From positions 1-36,581 of the forward strand of contig JANQKT010000203.1 in NCBI GenBank assembly GCA_028280965.1: DNA of 36,581 nucleotides, given 5' to 3'. Each line of letters starts with the position of its first letter. Within the stretch, counting starts at the first letter, position 1. The position numbers and the translations under genes were made by a program. Positions 23,641-32,440 of the stretch are shown in pieces. The notes beneath the pieces were generated by a model. That model ran no database searches, was not told the origin of the DNA, and was given only the letters and a program-made list of their open reading frames with translations. The stretch comes from Phycisphaeraceae bacterium (GTDB lineage: Bacteria; Planctomycetota; Phycisphaerae; Phycisphaerales; Phycisphaeraceae).

Positions 23641-25245
23641 ATGAACGACGCGATCGAAGACCCCCTGCACGAGCAACGCAACCCCCGCCTCGCCGCGGCC
23701 GGGGTGCTGGTCTTGCTCGCGATCGCCGCGCTTTATCGGGCATGGCTGGATATCGCCACGATCGGCTACGTCGATCCCGAGCAGAGCCAGGTCCTGCTTG
23801 CGCTGCCCGTCTGCGCGGTGCTGCTCTACGCGAGGCGGGCGGCACTGTCGCGGGCCGTGCTGCGCTCGAGTATCTGGGGCGTGGTCCTCGCCGCGGCGGG
23901 CTGGGCCCTGTCGTGGTACGGCTACACCAACGCGGTCCAATCGCTGTGGCACCTGGGCGCGGTGGCCATGGCCGTGGGCGCGGCGTGGTCGGTGCTGGGC
24001 AACCGGGCGGTGGTCGTGGCCCTTCCGGCGGTGATCGCGCTCGCCGCGCTCGTGCCGGTCCCGAACCTGCTGCGACAGGACATCGCCCTGCCCCTGCAGA
24101 AGATCACCGCGAGCGGGGCCGAAATTGTCCTGGTCGCGTTCGGCTTTGACGTCCAGCGCCTTGGCCAGACCCTGTTCTACAAGGACAAGCCGATCACGAT
24201 CGAGGAGGCCTGCAACGGCATGCGCATGGTCTTTGCGCTGCTGCTGGTCTGCTACTGCTTCGTCATGGCCCAGCGGTTCAACCCGTTCGCCCGGCTGGTG
24301 CTGATCGCGCTCAGCCCGCTGCTCGCGGTCCTTTGCAACATCATCCGAGTGGTGCCGACGGTCATCATCTACGGCGAATCGGGCGACACGGCCGGCGACA
24401 TGTTCCACGACATCAGCGGCTGGGCGATGATCGCGCTGGCCGCGCTGATGATGCTGGGGCTGATCCGCGTCCTGAAGTGGGCGGAGGTACCGATCGAAGC
24501 GCCCGCCGCCCGGCCGACGCGCGAGCCGTTCACCGACCGATTCCGCCGCAAGGCCCTGCCCTGGCCGGTCGCGCCGTTGGCGGCGCTCCTGGTGGTGCTC
24601 GCGGTCCTGGGCCACAGCCTCTCGCTGCCCACCGCGGCCGACGCCCGGCCGTACCACGAGACGATCACCCAAGTCTCCGAGCAGACATCGATCAAGATCG
24701 ACGGCCTGGACGAGCTGCCGCTGGAGATCCCCGAGGGGTCGCTCAAGATGCTGCGTGCCAACATGTCGCGCGCCGTGCAGTACACCGACCCGGGGACCGG
24801 CGCGACCGGCCAGTACCTGATCATCCAGAGCAAGGACGCCCGCGACCTCTCGGGTCACTACCCGCCACGCTGCTACCCCAACGTCTATGGCTATGTCGAG
24901 AAGAGCAACAAGCCGCGGCAGTGGGAGATCAGCGGGCTGAAGATAGACGGCACCGAGTATATCTTCGCCGAATCGAATGCCGCGGACGCGACGCGCTGGG
25001 TCGTTCTGCACTGCTTCGTTGTGCCCGATGCTGGGACGACCGGGCAGCTGCGCGTGATGCGTGCCGCCGCCGCCGACTACCTCCGCCGGCACCACGGCGC
25101 GGCGCAGGTGCAGATGCTGTTCCGCGAGACCGCGGCCTCGCCCGAGGAGCGCGATGCGCTGTTCATCAAAGTGATGGATGCGAATCGAGACCTGCTGCTC
25201 GCGATCCTCGACGGCCCGAGTGAGAACGACGACACCACGCCCTGA
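23641..25245 (+). CDS. Exosortase with C-terminal EpsI-like domain
   Basis: A multi-pass membrane protease-transpeptidase of 534 residues that should process proteins with C-terminal sorting signals. The exosortase triad is present: Cys191 in EEACNGMRM, Arg236 in CNIIRVV and His256 in MFHDISGWAM, embedded in about eight or nine membrane helices. After a further helix (about 308-325) comes a periplasmic domain of about 200 residues with SGHYPPRCYPNVYG (H406, C411), the motif style of EpsI/DUF3485, often a separate or fused exosortase partner. The upstream open frame to 23530 overlaps rluA and is not used. A XrtU-type planctomycete exosortase is the best guess. The TPR gene follows after 21 nt, indicating an operon. 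Confidence 0.9.
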   Translation: MNDAIEDPLHEQRNPRLAAAGVLVLLAIAALYRAWLDIATIGYVDPEQSQVLLALPVCAVLLYARRAALSRAVLRSSIWGVVLAAAGWALSWYGYTNAVQSLWHLGAVAMAVGAAWSVLGNRAVVVALPAVIALAALVPVPNLLRQDIALPLQKITASGAEIVLVAFGFDVQRLGQTLFYKDKPITIEEACNGMRMVFALLLVCYCFVMAQRFNPFARLVLIALSPLLAVLCNIIRVVPTVIIYGESGDTAGDMFHDISGWAMIALAALMMLGLIRVLKWAEVPIEAPAARPTREPFTDRFRRKALPWPVAPLAALLVVLAVLGHSLSLPTAADARPYHETITQVSEQTSIKIDGLDELPLEIPEGSLKMLRANMSRAVQYTDPGTGATGQYLIIQSKDARDLSGHYPPRCYPNVYGYVEKSNKPRQWEISGLKIDGTEYIFAESNAADATRWVVLHCFVVPDAGTTGQLRVMRAAAADYLRRHHGAAQVQMLFRETAASPEERDALFIKVMDANRDLLLAILDGPSENDDTTP

Positions 25246-25266
25246 CATATAACCGGTAGCCCAGTC

Positions 25267-28200
25267 ATGCCCAGACTCGACCCAGCCCGAAACCGTCGAC
25301 GCATCATCCGGCTCAGCATCCTGGCCGGGGTCATCGTCTTGCTGGTTGGCGGCATCTACGCGCTGTTCCAGGTCCAACTCAGCAGGCAGCGACTCGACAC
25401 CGACCAGGTCCTGCAGCAGGCGCGCGAGGCGCACGAAGCCGAAGACTACGCGCGTGTCCTGAAGCTGCTGGAACAGACCAGCAGCGCGAGCAACATGATC
25501 CCCGAGATCCGGGACGACGCGGCGCTGATCAAGCTCTACATCGACGCCCGCCGGGAAACCCCGCTCGACCGGGGCGAGCACCTGCTCCGCATCGTCCCCC
25601 CGCTCCAACAGGTCGTCCGCCTGACACCCGACGACGAGCAGGCCCGGCGGGACCTGTTCGAGCTGATGCTGCTGCTCCAGCGCCACAGCGAGACGAAGCG
25701 GCTGGCCGAGCAGCTGCTGCAACAGTACCCCGAAGACGTGGAGCTCTGGCGGGCGCTGGGCACAGCGAACACGGGCCTGGGCGCGAACAGCAAGGCCATC
25801 GATGCCTACCGCGAGGCCGGCAAGCTCGACCCGCTGGATGTCTACATCCAGGTCGAGATCATACGACTGCTGCAGGACAGCGGCCTGCCCATCGAGCCCT
25901 TTGTTGACAACGCGAAAGCGGTCTACGCCCAGCACCACGGCGACCCGCGTGCCGAACTCATGCTCGCGCTGGCCAACCTGGCCAAGGGCGAGGTCAAGAT
26001 CGCGGAGGGTCTGCTGCGCATCGCCGCCGACCGCGAGCCGCCCGACGAGCGGTTCGTCCCGGTCCTGGTCCACTGGCTGGACAAGGCCGAGCTGTTCGAT
26101 GTGTCGCTGGCCTACCTGGAGCGTGTAAGCGAGGGTGGAGTCGAATCCTACCCGGCGCGTGAAACCATCTACCGCACCTACGACGCCGGCGACATGCGTG
26201 GCGTGCTGGACCGCCTGCGGGACGCTGACCCGGCGACCGCCTACCCGGACCTCGTCGCGGTCTGGGCGCTTGCGAGCGCTGCGCAGAGCGACGACGACAA
26301 GGCCGGGCGCCTTGCAGCAAGCCTCGCCGATCGGCCCGAGCCCATCGCGCAGGCCTGGGCCAGGGTCCTCCCGCTGCTGCTGGAAGAACAGGACACCGCG
26401 GGCCTGATGATCGACACCGTCAACGAGGTCCTGCAGCGCGACGCGGACAACCCCACCTCGATCGAGGTCAGCAGCCATCCATACCTACACCTGTTCCTCG
26501 GCGAGGCGTACCTGAAAGTCGATGAGCCGGACGCCGCGATCCGCGCGTTTGTCACCGCGGCCTCCAACCGGCCATCCTGGGCAGCGCCCCACTTCTCTCT
26601 AGCAGAGATCTATCTGGGTCAGTTCCGGGCCAGAGAGGCGCTGCTGCACGCGCAGGCCGCCTGGCTGCGCCAGCCCAGCACCGCCACCGCCGCGCTGCGC
26701 GTGCAGGCCGAGCTCGCCGCCGCCGACCCCGATGACCCCGCCGACGTCAATGCGGCGCTGCAGAGCGCAGACCAGCTGCTCGCCCAGATCCCCGACCACC
26801 CGGGCATCCTCCCCGAAACCGTCGGCCTGCTGGCCCGGTCCGGCCGAGCGACGCAGGCCCGGCAGCGCATCGCCGACGCGCTGCGGCTTGACCCGCCCGC
26901 GTCGGCCGGCTTGCTCACCGCGCTCGCGGAACAGGCCCGGCGTCACCAGCTGCAGCTCACCGAAGCGGTCTGGAGCGGGCTCCGGGCGTTGAGCGATCAA
27001 TCACCTGCTTTGGTTCTGCAGCGCGCCCTCACCCACGCGCAGTCGGGGCAGCCCGAGCAGGGCCGGTCGCTGATCGACCAGGCGATGCCCGACAACGCCA
27101 ATGTTGCCTGGCGTGTCGCGCTGGGGCGTTACCTGAACGCGGTCAACGACGAAGGCGCGACCGTCTATTGGATCACCCTGGCCAACGACCTGCCCGACAA
27201 CCTCGGCATCCAGCTGGAGGCGCTCCAACAAACCCGCGCACGCAACGATACCGCGTTCACGCAGCAGGCGATCGAGCGCCTGCGCAAGATCTCTGGCGAA
27301 TCATCGGTCCACTGGCGCCTCGAGCAGGCGCGCCTGCTGATGCGCACAGGCAGCCCGGAAGAACAGATCAAACAGGCCCTGGCGCTATTACAAGACGCCG
27401 AGCGGCTCGCGCCGACACGGGTGCAGACGCACCTGGAGCTGGCCCGCGGCTATGAACGTCTCGGCGATCTGAATACCGCGGAAGACAGCGCACGCGACGC
27501 GAAGCGGCTCGCGCCGAACGCGCCAGGCGTCACCCTGCGGCTGGGCGCTATCCTGCACCGGCTCGGGCGGTTCGATGAAGCACGTGTCGAACTGTTGGCG
27601 GTGGCGGACGACCCAGGCACCACGCCCGGGCAGCGCACCGATGCGTGCATGCTGCTTTATCAGCAAGGCGAGCGCCAGGTGTTGCGCCCGCTGCTCGAGT
27701 CGATGCGTGAGGACAGCACCGCGGACAACACCGCCCTGCTGCTGCTGGCCCGCGTCTACATCGCCCTGGAAGAATACGCCTTGGCCGACGCGGTCTGCGA
27801 CACGCTGCTCGCCTCGGCCGATCTCGACACCACGCTGTTCATCTCCGCCTACTTCGAACAAACGGGCCGGCCACAGCGCGCCGAGCAGGCCCGGCAGACG
27901 GCCGCCCAGGGCCTGACCCCGGCGGATCGGCTGACACTGGATTCAGAAGGTGCGCTGCGGCTTGGCAGGATCGACGACGCGATGCGTCTGATCGTCGAGG
28001 CCGCCGACACCGAGCCCACCAACGCCCGGCGTTGGCGCAGCGCCGTGCGCGTGGCGCTGCTGCTCTCGCGCACCGACCAGGCGATCGTGCTGGCCCAGCG
28101 CGGGCTCGATCAGGCCGGGCAGGACGCCGGTCTCCAGACGCTGGTCGATCACCGTGAACTGATCAAGCCACTGCAGGTCGACCGCTCGCTCATCCCCTTC

Positions 28201-29388
28201 GGCATCGCGATCGTCAGCGACGAGAGATCGCGGCAGACCGCGGTCCGTGTCCTGCGTGCGGTTGCTTTTGAAACCGACGCCTCCGCCGGCGCACAACAGC
28301 TCGCCGAGCTGGCGGCAGATGAGGCGGATTTTCAGGCCCTGCACGAATTGGCGGCGGAGCGCCTGTTCGCCGCCGAGCAGTACCGTGAGGCGTACCAACT
28401 CGCGAAGAGCGCGATGTCCCGGTTCCCCAACAGCGCGGTCTCGGCGCGCACGACCGCGCTCGCCGCGTACCGGCTGAGCGATTGGGTTGCGCTGCTCTCC
28501 AGCGCCGAGGCCTGGCGAGAGCGCGACCCCGCAGGCCGGCACTACGCCGACCTGCTCACCGCCGCGGCCCAGGACGCGCTGCGGCGTTACGGCGACGTGG
28601 TGCAGACGCTTGAGCCTCACTTCGGCAAGCTCGAAGGCGGGCCAGACGCAAACCCACAGCACTACATCCTTTACACACGCGCGTTGGTCCGCTCCGAGAA
28701 AGCGGAACAGGCACTAACCCTGCTCAGGCCGCTTGTCCAATCCAGCGAGATGGCCTGGCAGATCGCGATCGAGCGCATCGGCGAAGACCTCGCAAGTCAT
28801 CAAACCGTAACGCGCTGGCTTGAGGCGCTTAACACCGTGGCGGGCGACAACCCCGCCATGCAGTTCGCGTTATCAGAAGCCTCCTTCTCTGCCGGTTTGC
28901 GCTTGAACCACCCCGAACTGGTGGCCTCCGCCCGCCAACGCCTGGACCGCCTGTTCGAGTTGCAGGGGCCCCACCCTGTGCAGGCCTACGACCTGCTCGG
29001 CCGGATCGCGCAAGCGCAGGGCGACCTATCTATCGCGGAATCGAGCTTCCGCCGCGTTTATGAACAGACGCCGGACGACCCGCACGTCCTAAATAGCCTG
29101 GCGATGGTCCTGGTCCAGCGGAATACGAGCCTGGAGGAGGCCGAGCAGTTCGCCGAGCGCGCGAATCAACTGCAAAACGATGACGCCAACCTGCTCGACA
29201 CGCTCGCGCTCGTGCGCCTGCGGCTGCGCAAGCTGGACGCCGCGGAGCAGGCGATCACCCGGGCGATCCACCTCGAGCCGGACAGCCCGGCCTGGCGGCT
29301 GGCTCACGCGGACATCCTCGAGGCCCGCGGTGAGACCGAGCGCGCCGCGAAGATCCGCGAGCGGTACGCCCAGCAGGAGAACAACTAA
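25267..29388 (+). CDS. Giant membrane-anchored TPR protein of the exosortase operon
   Basis: A 1373-residue protein with one N-terminal membrane segment (about 14-36, IIRLSILAGVIVLLVGGIYALFQV) preceded by basic residues, so the bulk should lie in the periplasm. The rest is nearly all helical repeats of the TPR type, for example around 145-185 (WRALGTANTGLGANSKAIDAY), 408-475 (LHLFLGEAYLKVDEPDAAIRAF, FSLAEIYLGQFRAREAL) and the C-terminal 1240-1365 (LLGRIAQAQGDLSIAESSFRRVYEQTPDDP). It resembles the large TPR proteins (PrsT-like) that accompany exosortase/PEP-CTERM loci and may scaffold sorting or polysaccharide export. Its TAA overlaps the stop of the convergent cardiolipin synthase in the tetranucleotide CTAA. 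Confidence 0.9.
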   Translation: MPRLDPARNRRRIIRLSILAGVIVLLVGGIYALFQVQLSRQRLDTDQVLQQAREAHEAEDYARVLKLLEQTSSASNMIPEIRDDAALIKLYIDARRETPLDRGEHLLRIVPPLQQVVRLTPDDEQARRDLFELMLLLQRHSETKRLAEQLLQQYPEDVELWRALGTANTGLGANSKAIDAYREAGKLDPLDVYIQVEIIRLLQDSGLPIEPFVDNAKAVYAQHHGDPRAELMLALANLAKGEVKIAEGLLRIAADREPPDERFVPVLVHWLDKAELFDVSLAYLERVSEGGVESYPARETIYRTYDAGDMRGVLDRLRDADPATAYPDLVAVWALASAAQSDDDKAGRLAASLADRPEPIAQAWARVLPLLLEEQDTAGLMIDTVNEVLQRDADNPTSIEVSSHPYLHLFLGEAYLKVDEPDAAIRAFVTAASNRPSWAAPHFSLAEIYLGQFRAREALLHAQAAWLRQPSTATAALRVQAELAAADPDDPADVNAALQSADQLLAQIPDHPGILPETVGLLARSGRATQARQRIADALRLDPPASAGLLTALAEQARRHQLQLTEAVWSGLRALSDQSPALVLQRALTHAQSGQPEQGRSLIDQAMPDNANVAWRVALGRYLNAVNDEGATVYWITLANDLPDNLGIQLEALQQTRARNDTAFTQQAIERLRKISGESSVHWRLEQARLLMRTGSPEEQIKQALALLQDAERLAPTRVQTHLELARGYERLGDLNTAEDSARDAKRLAPNAPGVTLRLGAILHRLGRFDEARVELLAVADDPGTTPGQRTDACMLLYQQGERQVLRPLLESMREDSTADNTALLLLARVYIALEEYALADAVCDTLLASADLDTTLFISAYFEQTGRPQRAEQARQTAAQGLTPADRLTLDSEGALRLGRIDDAMRLIVEAADTEPTNARRWRSAVRVALLLSRTDQAIVLAQRGLDQAGQDAGLQTLVDHRELIKPLQVDRSLIPFGIAIVSDERSRQTAVRVLRAVAFETDASAGAQQLAELAADEADFQALHELAAERLFAAEQYREAYQLAKSAMSRFPNSAVSARTTALAAYRLSDWVALLSSAEAWRERDPAGRHYADLLTAAAQDALRRYGDVVQTLEPHFGKLEGGPDANPQHYILYTRALVRSEKAEQALTLLRPLVQSSEMAWQIAIERIGEDLASHQTVTRWLEALNTVAGDNPAMQFALSEASFSAGLRLNHPELVASARQRLDRLFELQGPHPVQAYDLLGRIAQAQGDLSIAESSFRRVYEQTPDDPHVLNSLAMVLVQRNTSLEEAEQFAERANQLQNDDANLLDTLALVRLRLRKLDAAEQAITRAIHLEPDSPAWRLAHADILEARGETERAAKIRERYAQQENN

Positions 29389-30851
29389 AGCAGCGGCCCA
29401 AGCAGCCGCGCGATATTCTCGATCAGCCGCGTGTGGAACGGCCGAGCCTTCCAGGCCGATTCGTCCAGCTCGGAGGCGTCCTGCGCGTAACGCGCCTGCA
29501 TGGCATGGACCTGCGCGGCAAACGCATCATCGTAAACCGCGAGCGTCACCTCGAAGTTCAGCCAGAGGCTGCGCATGTCCAGGTTGACGGTGCCGATGAG
29601 CACCGTCCTGCGGTCCGCCACCAGCGTCTTGGTGTGCAGCAGCCCTTCGCGGAACAGCATGACCCGGATGCCCGCGTCCAGCAGGTCCGCGTACTGCGAC
29701 CGGCTGGCCAGGCGGGCCATGACCGAGTCGATCCGCTCGGGCACGATCAGCGTGACGGCGACACCGCGCTTGGCCGCAGAGATCAGCGCCTCAAGCAGCG
29801 GCTCGTCGGGCACGAAGTACGGCGTGGTCAGCACGAGCTCCTGTTCGGCGCCAAAGATCGCGGTCAAGAGCGTCTCGCGGATCGCCTCGCGCGCAAAGCC
29901 CGGGCCGGACGGCAAGAGCTGTGTCACCGTGTCGCCGGTCGGCGCAACGCGGTGTAGCCCGCCTTGCTCCTCGAAATCGCCGAAGGTCGCGTCCGTCTCG
30001 ATGTCGAAGTCGCTGAGGAACACCAGCCCCAGCGTCTCGGCCGCCGGACCGGTCACGCGCACCATCGCGTCGCGCCACCGCCCGACGCCGGCCCCCTGCT
30101 TGAAGAGCGTCGGGTCGGCCATGTTCATGCTGCCGGTGTAGCCGACCTCACCGTCGATCACCGCGATCTTGCGGTGGTTGCGCAGGTCCTGCCGGCGGAA
30201 CACCATCCGCCAGAGACTCACGGGCAGGGTCGCAATCACCTCGACGCCAAAACCGCGCAAACGGGCGCAGGCGGGCGAGCGCAGGAACGTTTTGCTGCCC
30301 ACCGCGTCGGCGAGGACCCGGCAGGTCACGCCTCGCTCGGCGGCCCGCTCCAGCGCATCGATCACCGACTCGACCCGCCCGCCCGGCCACCAGATATAGA
30401 ACTGCAGATGGATTGAATGCTCGGCCGAGTCGATGTCCTCGATCAGCCGGTCAAACACGGCGCCCGTATGATCGAGCAGTTCCAGCTGATTGCCGCCAAG
30501 CAGCGGGAACCCGTACCGGTTGAAGCTGTGGTTCACCAACGCCCGCTGCGGCGGCGCGAGCGCCGCGCGGTCGGCCGCGGCGTGATCGGCCAGCCGCTGC
30601 AGGTGCGCGTGGATCGCCGGGCGGATGTGCTCGAACCGAACAAGCCGGACCCGGCCGATCCGGTTCTCGCCAAGCATCAGGTAAACCACCGCGCCAACAA
30701 ACGGCAGCAACAGGATCACGCCCAGCCAGGACAGCGACACCCCGACCGGCCGACGACGCATCACGACGCGCAGACCCAGGCCGATGCGGATCAGCCAGTC
30801 CAAGACCAGCAGCGTCGTCGCGATCCCGGGGATGTCGGTCAGGCTCGGCAT
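29385..30851 (-). CDS. cls: Cardiolipin synthase, phospholipase D family
   Basis: Condenses two phosphatidylglycerols to cardiolipin at the membrane. Two N-terminal membrane segments (about 10-28 and 38-61) precede two PLD domains with intact HKD motifs: NHRKIAVIDG (H226, K228, D233) and LHTKTLVAD (H406, K408, D413). GSMNMAD and GTVNLDMRS follow them as in bacterial Cls. Length 488 is normal. The gene lies 66 nt downstream of the DUF1501 gene on the same strand, and a self-complementary CGCGGCGCCGCG (30882-30893) lies between them. ClsA versus ClsB type cannot be separated with certainty, but the two N-terminal helices favour ClsA. Confidence 0.93.
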   Translation of the reverse strand: MPSLTDIPGIATTLLVLDWLIRIGLGLRVVMRRRPVGVSLSWLGVILLLPFVGAVVYLMLGENRIGRVRLVRFEHIRPAIHAHLQRLADHAAADRAALAPPQRALVNHSFNRYGFPLLGGNQLELLDHTGAVFDRLIEDIDSAEHSIHLQFYIWWPGGRVESVIDALERAAERGVTCRVLADAVGSKTFLRSPACARLRGFGVEVIATLPVSLWRMVFRRQDLRNHRKIAVIDGEVGYTGSMNMADPTLFKQGAGVGRWRDAMVRVTGPAAETLGLVFLSDFDIETDATFGDFEEQGGLHRVAPTGDTVTQLLPSGPGFAREAIRETLLTAIFGAEQELVLTTPYFVPDEPLLEALISAAKRGVAVTLIVPERIDSVMARLASRSQYADLLDAGIRVMLFREGLLHTKTLVADRRTVLIGTVNLDMRSLWLNFEVTLAVYDDAFAAQVHAMQARYAQDASELDESAWKARPFHTRLIENIARLLGPLL

Positions 30852-30917
30852 GCGTCTGTGAGATGAACATCGTCATCATAACGCGGCGCCGCGGCCCCCG
30901 ACATACACAGCACGACT

Positions 30918-32417
30918 TTACACCAACAGGTCTCTGACGACGTGCCCGTGCACATCGGTCAGACGGTGACGCCGGCCCTGGTGCTTGTGCGTCAGGCGTT
31001 CGTGATCGATACCCATCAGGTGCATGATCGTGGCGTTGAGGTCGTGGACGTGAACCGCGTCGGGGTGGCCGTCGGCATCCAAAGCCGTCAGCGGCTTGCC
31101 GTCACGGTCGATGATGTTGTAGCCGTAGTCGTCGGTGTTCCCGAACACGAAACCGGGCTTCACACCCCCGCCGGCCATCCACACCGAGAAGCAGCGCGGG
31201 TGGTGGTCGCGGCCGAACGCGTCGCGCGTCAGCTTGCCCTGGCAGTACGAGGTCCGGCCGAACTCCCCGCCCCAGATCACTAGCGTGTCATCCAGCATAC
31301 CGCGCTGCTTGAGGTCGGTCACCAGCGCCGCGGAGGCCTGATCGGTTTCTTTGCACTGCTTGGTCAGCCCGCCGAGCAGGCTGCCGTGCTGGTCCCAGCC
31401 CTGGTGGTAGAGCTGGATAAAACGGACATCCTTCTCCGCGAGCCGGCGGGCGAGCAGGCAGTTGGCCGCGAACGTGCCGGGCTGGCGCGCGTCTTCACCA
31501 TAGAGCTCATACGTCGAATCGGGCTCGTCACCCAGATCGGTGACTTCCGGGACGGAGGTCTGCATACGGTAGGCCATCTCATACTGCGCGATACGCGACT
31601 CGATCTCCGGGTCCAGCTCGCGCTCGAACTGCTCACGGTTGAGTTCGTTGACCGCGTCGAGCATCGCGCGTCGGCCGGACTGGCAGACGCCGTCGGGGTT
31701 GGTCAGGTACAGCACGGGTTCCTTGCCCGCGCGCAGCTGCACGCCCTGGTGACGCGAGTCGAGGAAGCCCGAGCCCCAGAGGCGCGCATACAACGGCTGG
31801 CCGCCCTTGTTCTTGGTAACCAGCACGATGAACGCGGGCAGGTTGTCGTTCGTGCTGCCCAGGCCGTAGTTGATCCATGCGCCGACCGACGGCCGGCCGG
31901 CGATCTGCGAGCCGGTCTGGAAGAACGTGATCGCCGGGTCGTGGTTGATCGCCTCGGTGTACATCGAGCGGACCACGCAGAGGTCGTCGGCGATCTTCGC
32001 GGTGTACGGCAGCAGCTCGCTGAACCACCCACCGCTCTCACCGTGCCGCTTGAACCTGAACGGCGATCCTGCGAGCGGGATCGACGCCTGATTCGCGGAC
32101 ATACCCGTGAGCCGCTGGCCGTCGCGGATCGAGCCCGGCAGCTGCTGGCCGTGCATCTCGTTGAGCTTGGGCTTGTAGTCAAACAAGTCCTGCTGCGCCG
32201 GCCCGCCGGACTGGAAGAGATAGATGATCCGTTTGGCTTTGGGCGCGAAGTGCGGCGCGCCGAGTACGCCGCCTGACACTTGTGGTTGAGCAGGATCCGA
32301 CGAAGCAGATACACCGGGTAACATGGCGCCGAGCGCGATCCCGCCGAGCCCGAGCGCCGATCGGCCGAAGAAGTGCCGCCGGGTGATCCCTGCCATGCTG
32401 GTCGGTTCGTGGTCCAT
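30918..32417 (-). CDS. DUF1501 family protein with Tat signal
   Basis: A 499-residue protein of the DUF1501 family, which has a sulfatase/alkaline-phosphatase-like fold and is greatly expanded in planctomycetes. A twin-arginine signal is visible (ITRRHFFGRSALGLGGIALGAML, R13-R14), so it is exported folded. Family blocks include IYLFQSGGPAQQDLFDYKP near the start of the mature protein, SIYTEAINHDPA-type text (here MYTEAINHDPAITFFQTG) and VIWGGEFGRTSYCQGK ... GRDHHPRCFSVWMAGGGVKPG. These contain the Asp/His residues expected for metal binding. It lies 23 nt after the PSD1-type gene, the usual pairing, and the two are probably co-transcribed. Substrate is unknown; polysaccharide degradation or processing is a common guess. 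Confidence 0.93.
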   Translation of the reverse strand: MDHEPTSMAGITRRHFFGRSALGLGGIALGAMLPGVSASSDPAQPQVSGGVLGAPHFAPKAKRIIYLFQSGGPAQQDLFDYKPKLNEMHGQQLPGSIRDGQRLTGMSANQASIPLAGSPFRFKRHGESGGWFSELLPYTAKIADDLCVVRSMYTEAINHDPAITFFQTGSQIAGRPSVGAWINYGLGSTNDNLPAFIVLVTKNKGGQPLYARLWGSGFLDSRHQGVQLRAGKEPVLYLTNPDGVCQSGRRAMLDAVNELNREQFERELDPEIESRIAQYEMAYRMQTSVPEVTDLGDEPDSTYELYGEDARQPGTFAANCLLARRLAEKDVRFIQLYHQGWDQHGSLLGGLTKQCKETDQASAALVTDLKQRGMLDDTLVIWGGEFGRTSYCQGKLTRDAFGRDHHPRCFSVWMAGGGVKPGFVFGNTDDYGYNIIDRDGKPLTALDADGHPDAVHVHDLNATIMHLMGIDHERLTHKHQGRRHRLTDVHGHVVRDLLV

Positions 32418-32440
32418 ATCGGGTCTTTCATTTGCGACGA

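Noticed and set aside
23590..26478. 962-residue open frame on the minus strand opposite the exosortase and TPR genes
   Set aside because: It is a GC-rich shadow frame dominated by Arg, Asp, Gly and Gln with no domain, while the plus strand encodes recognisable proteins.
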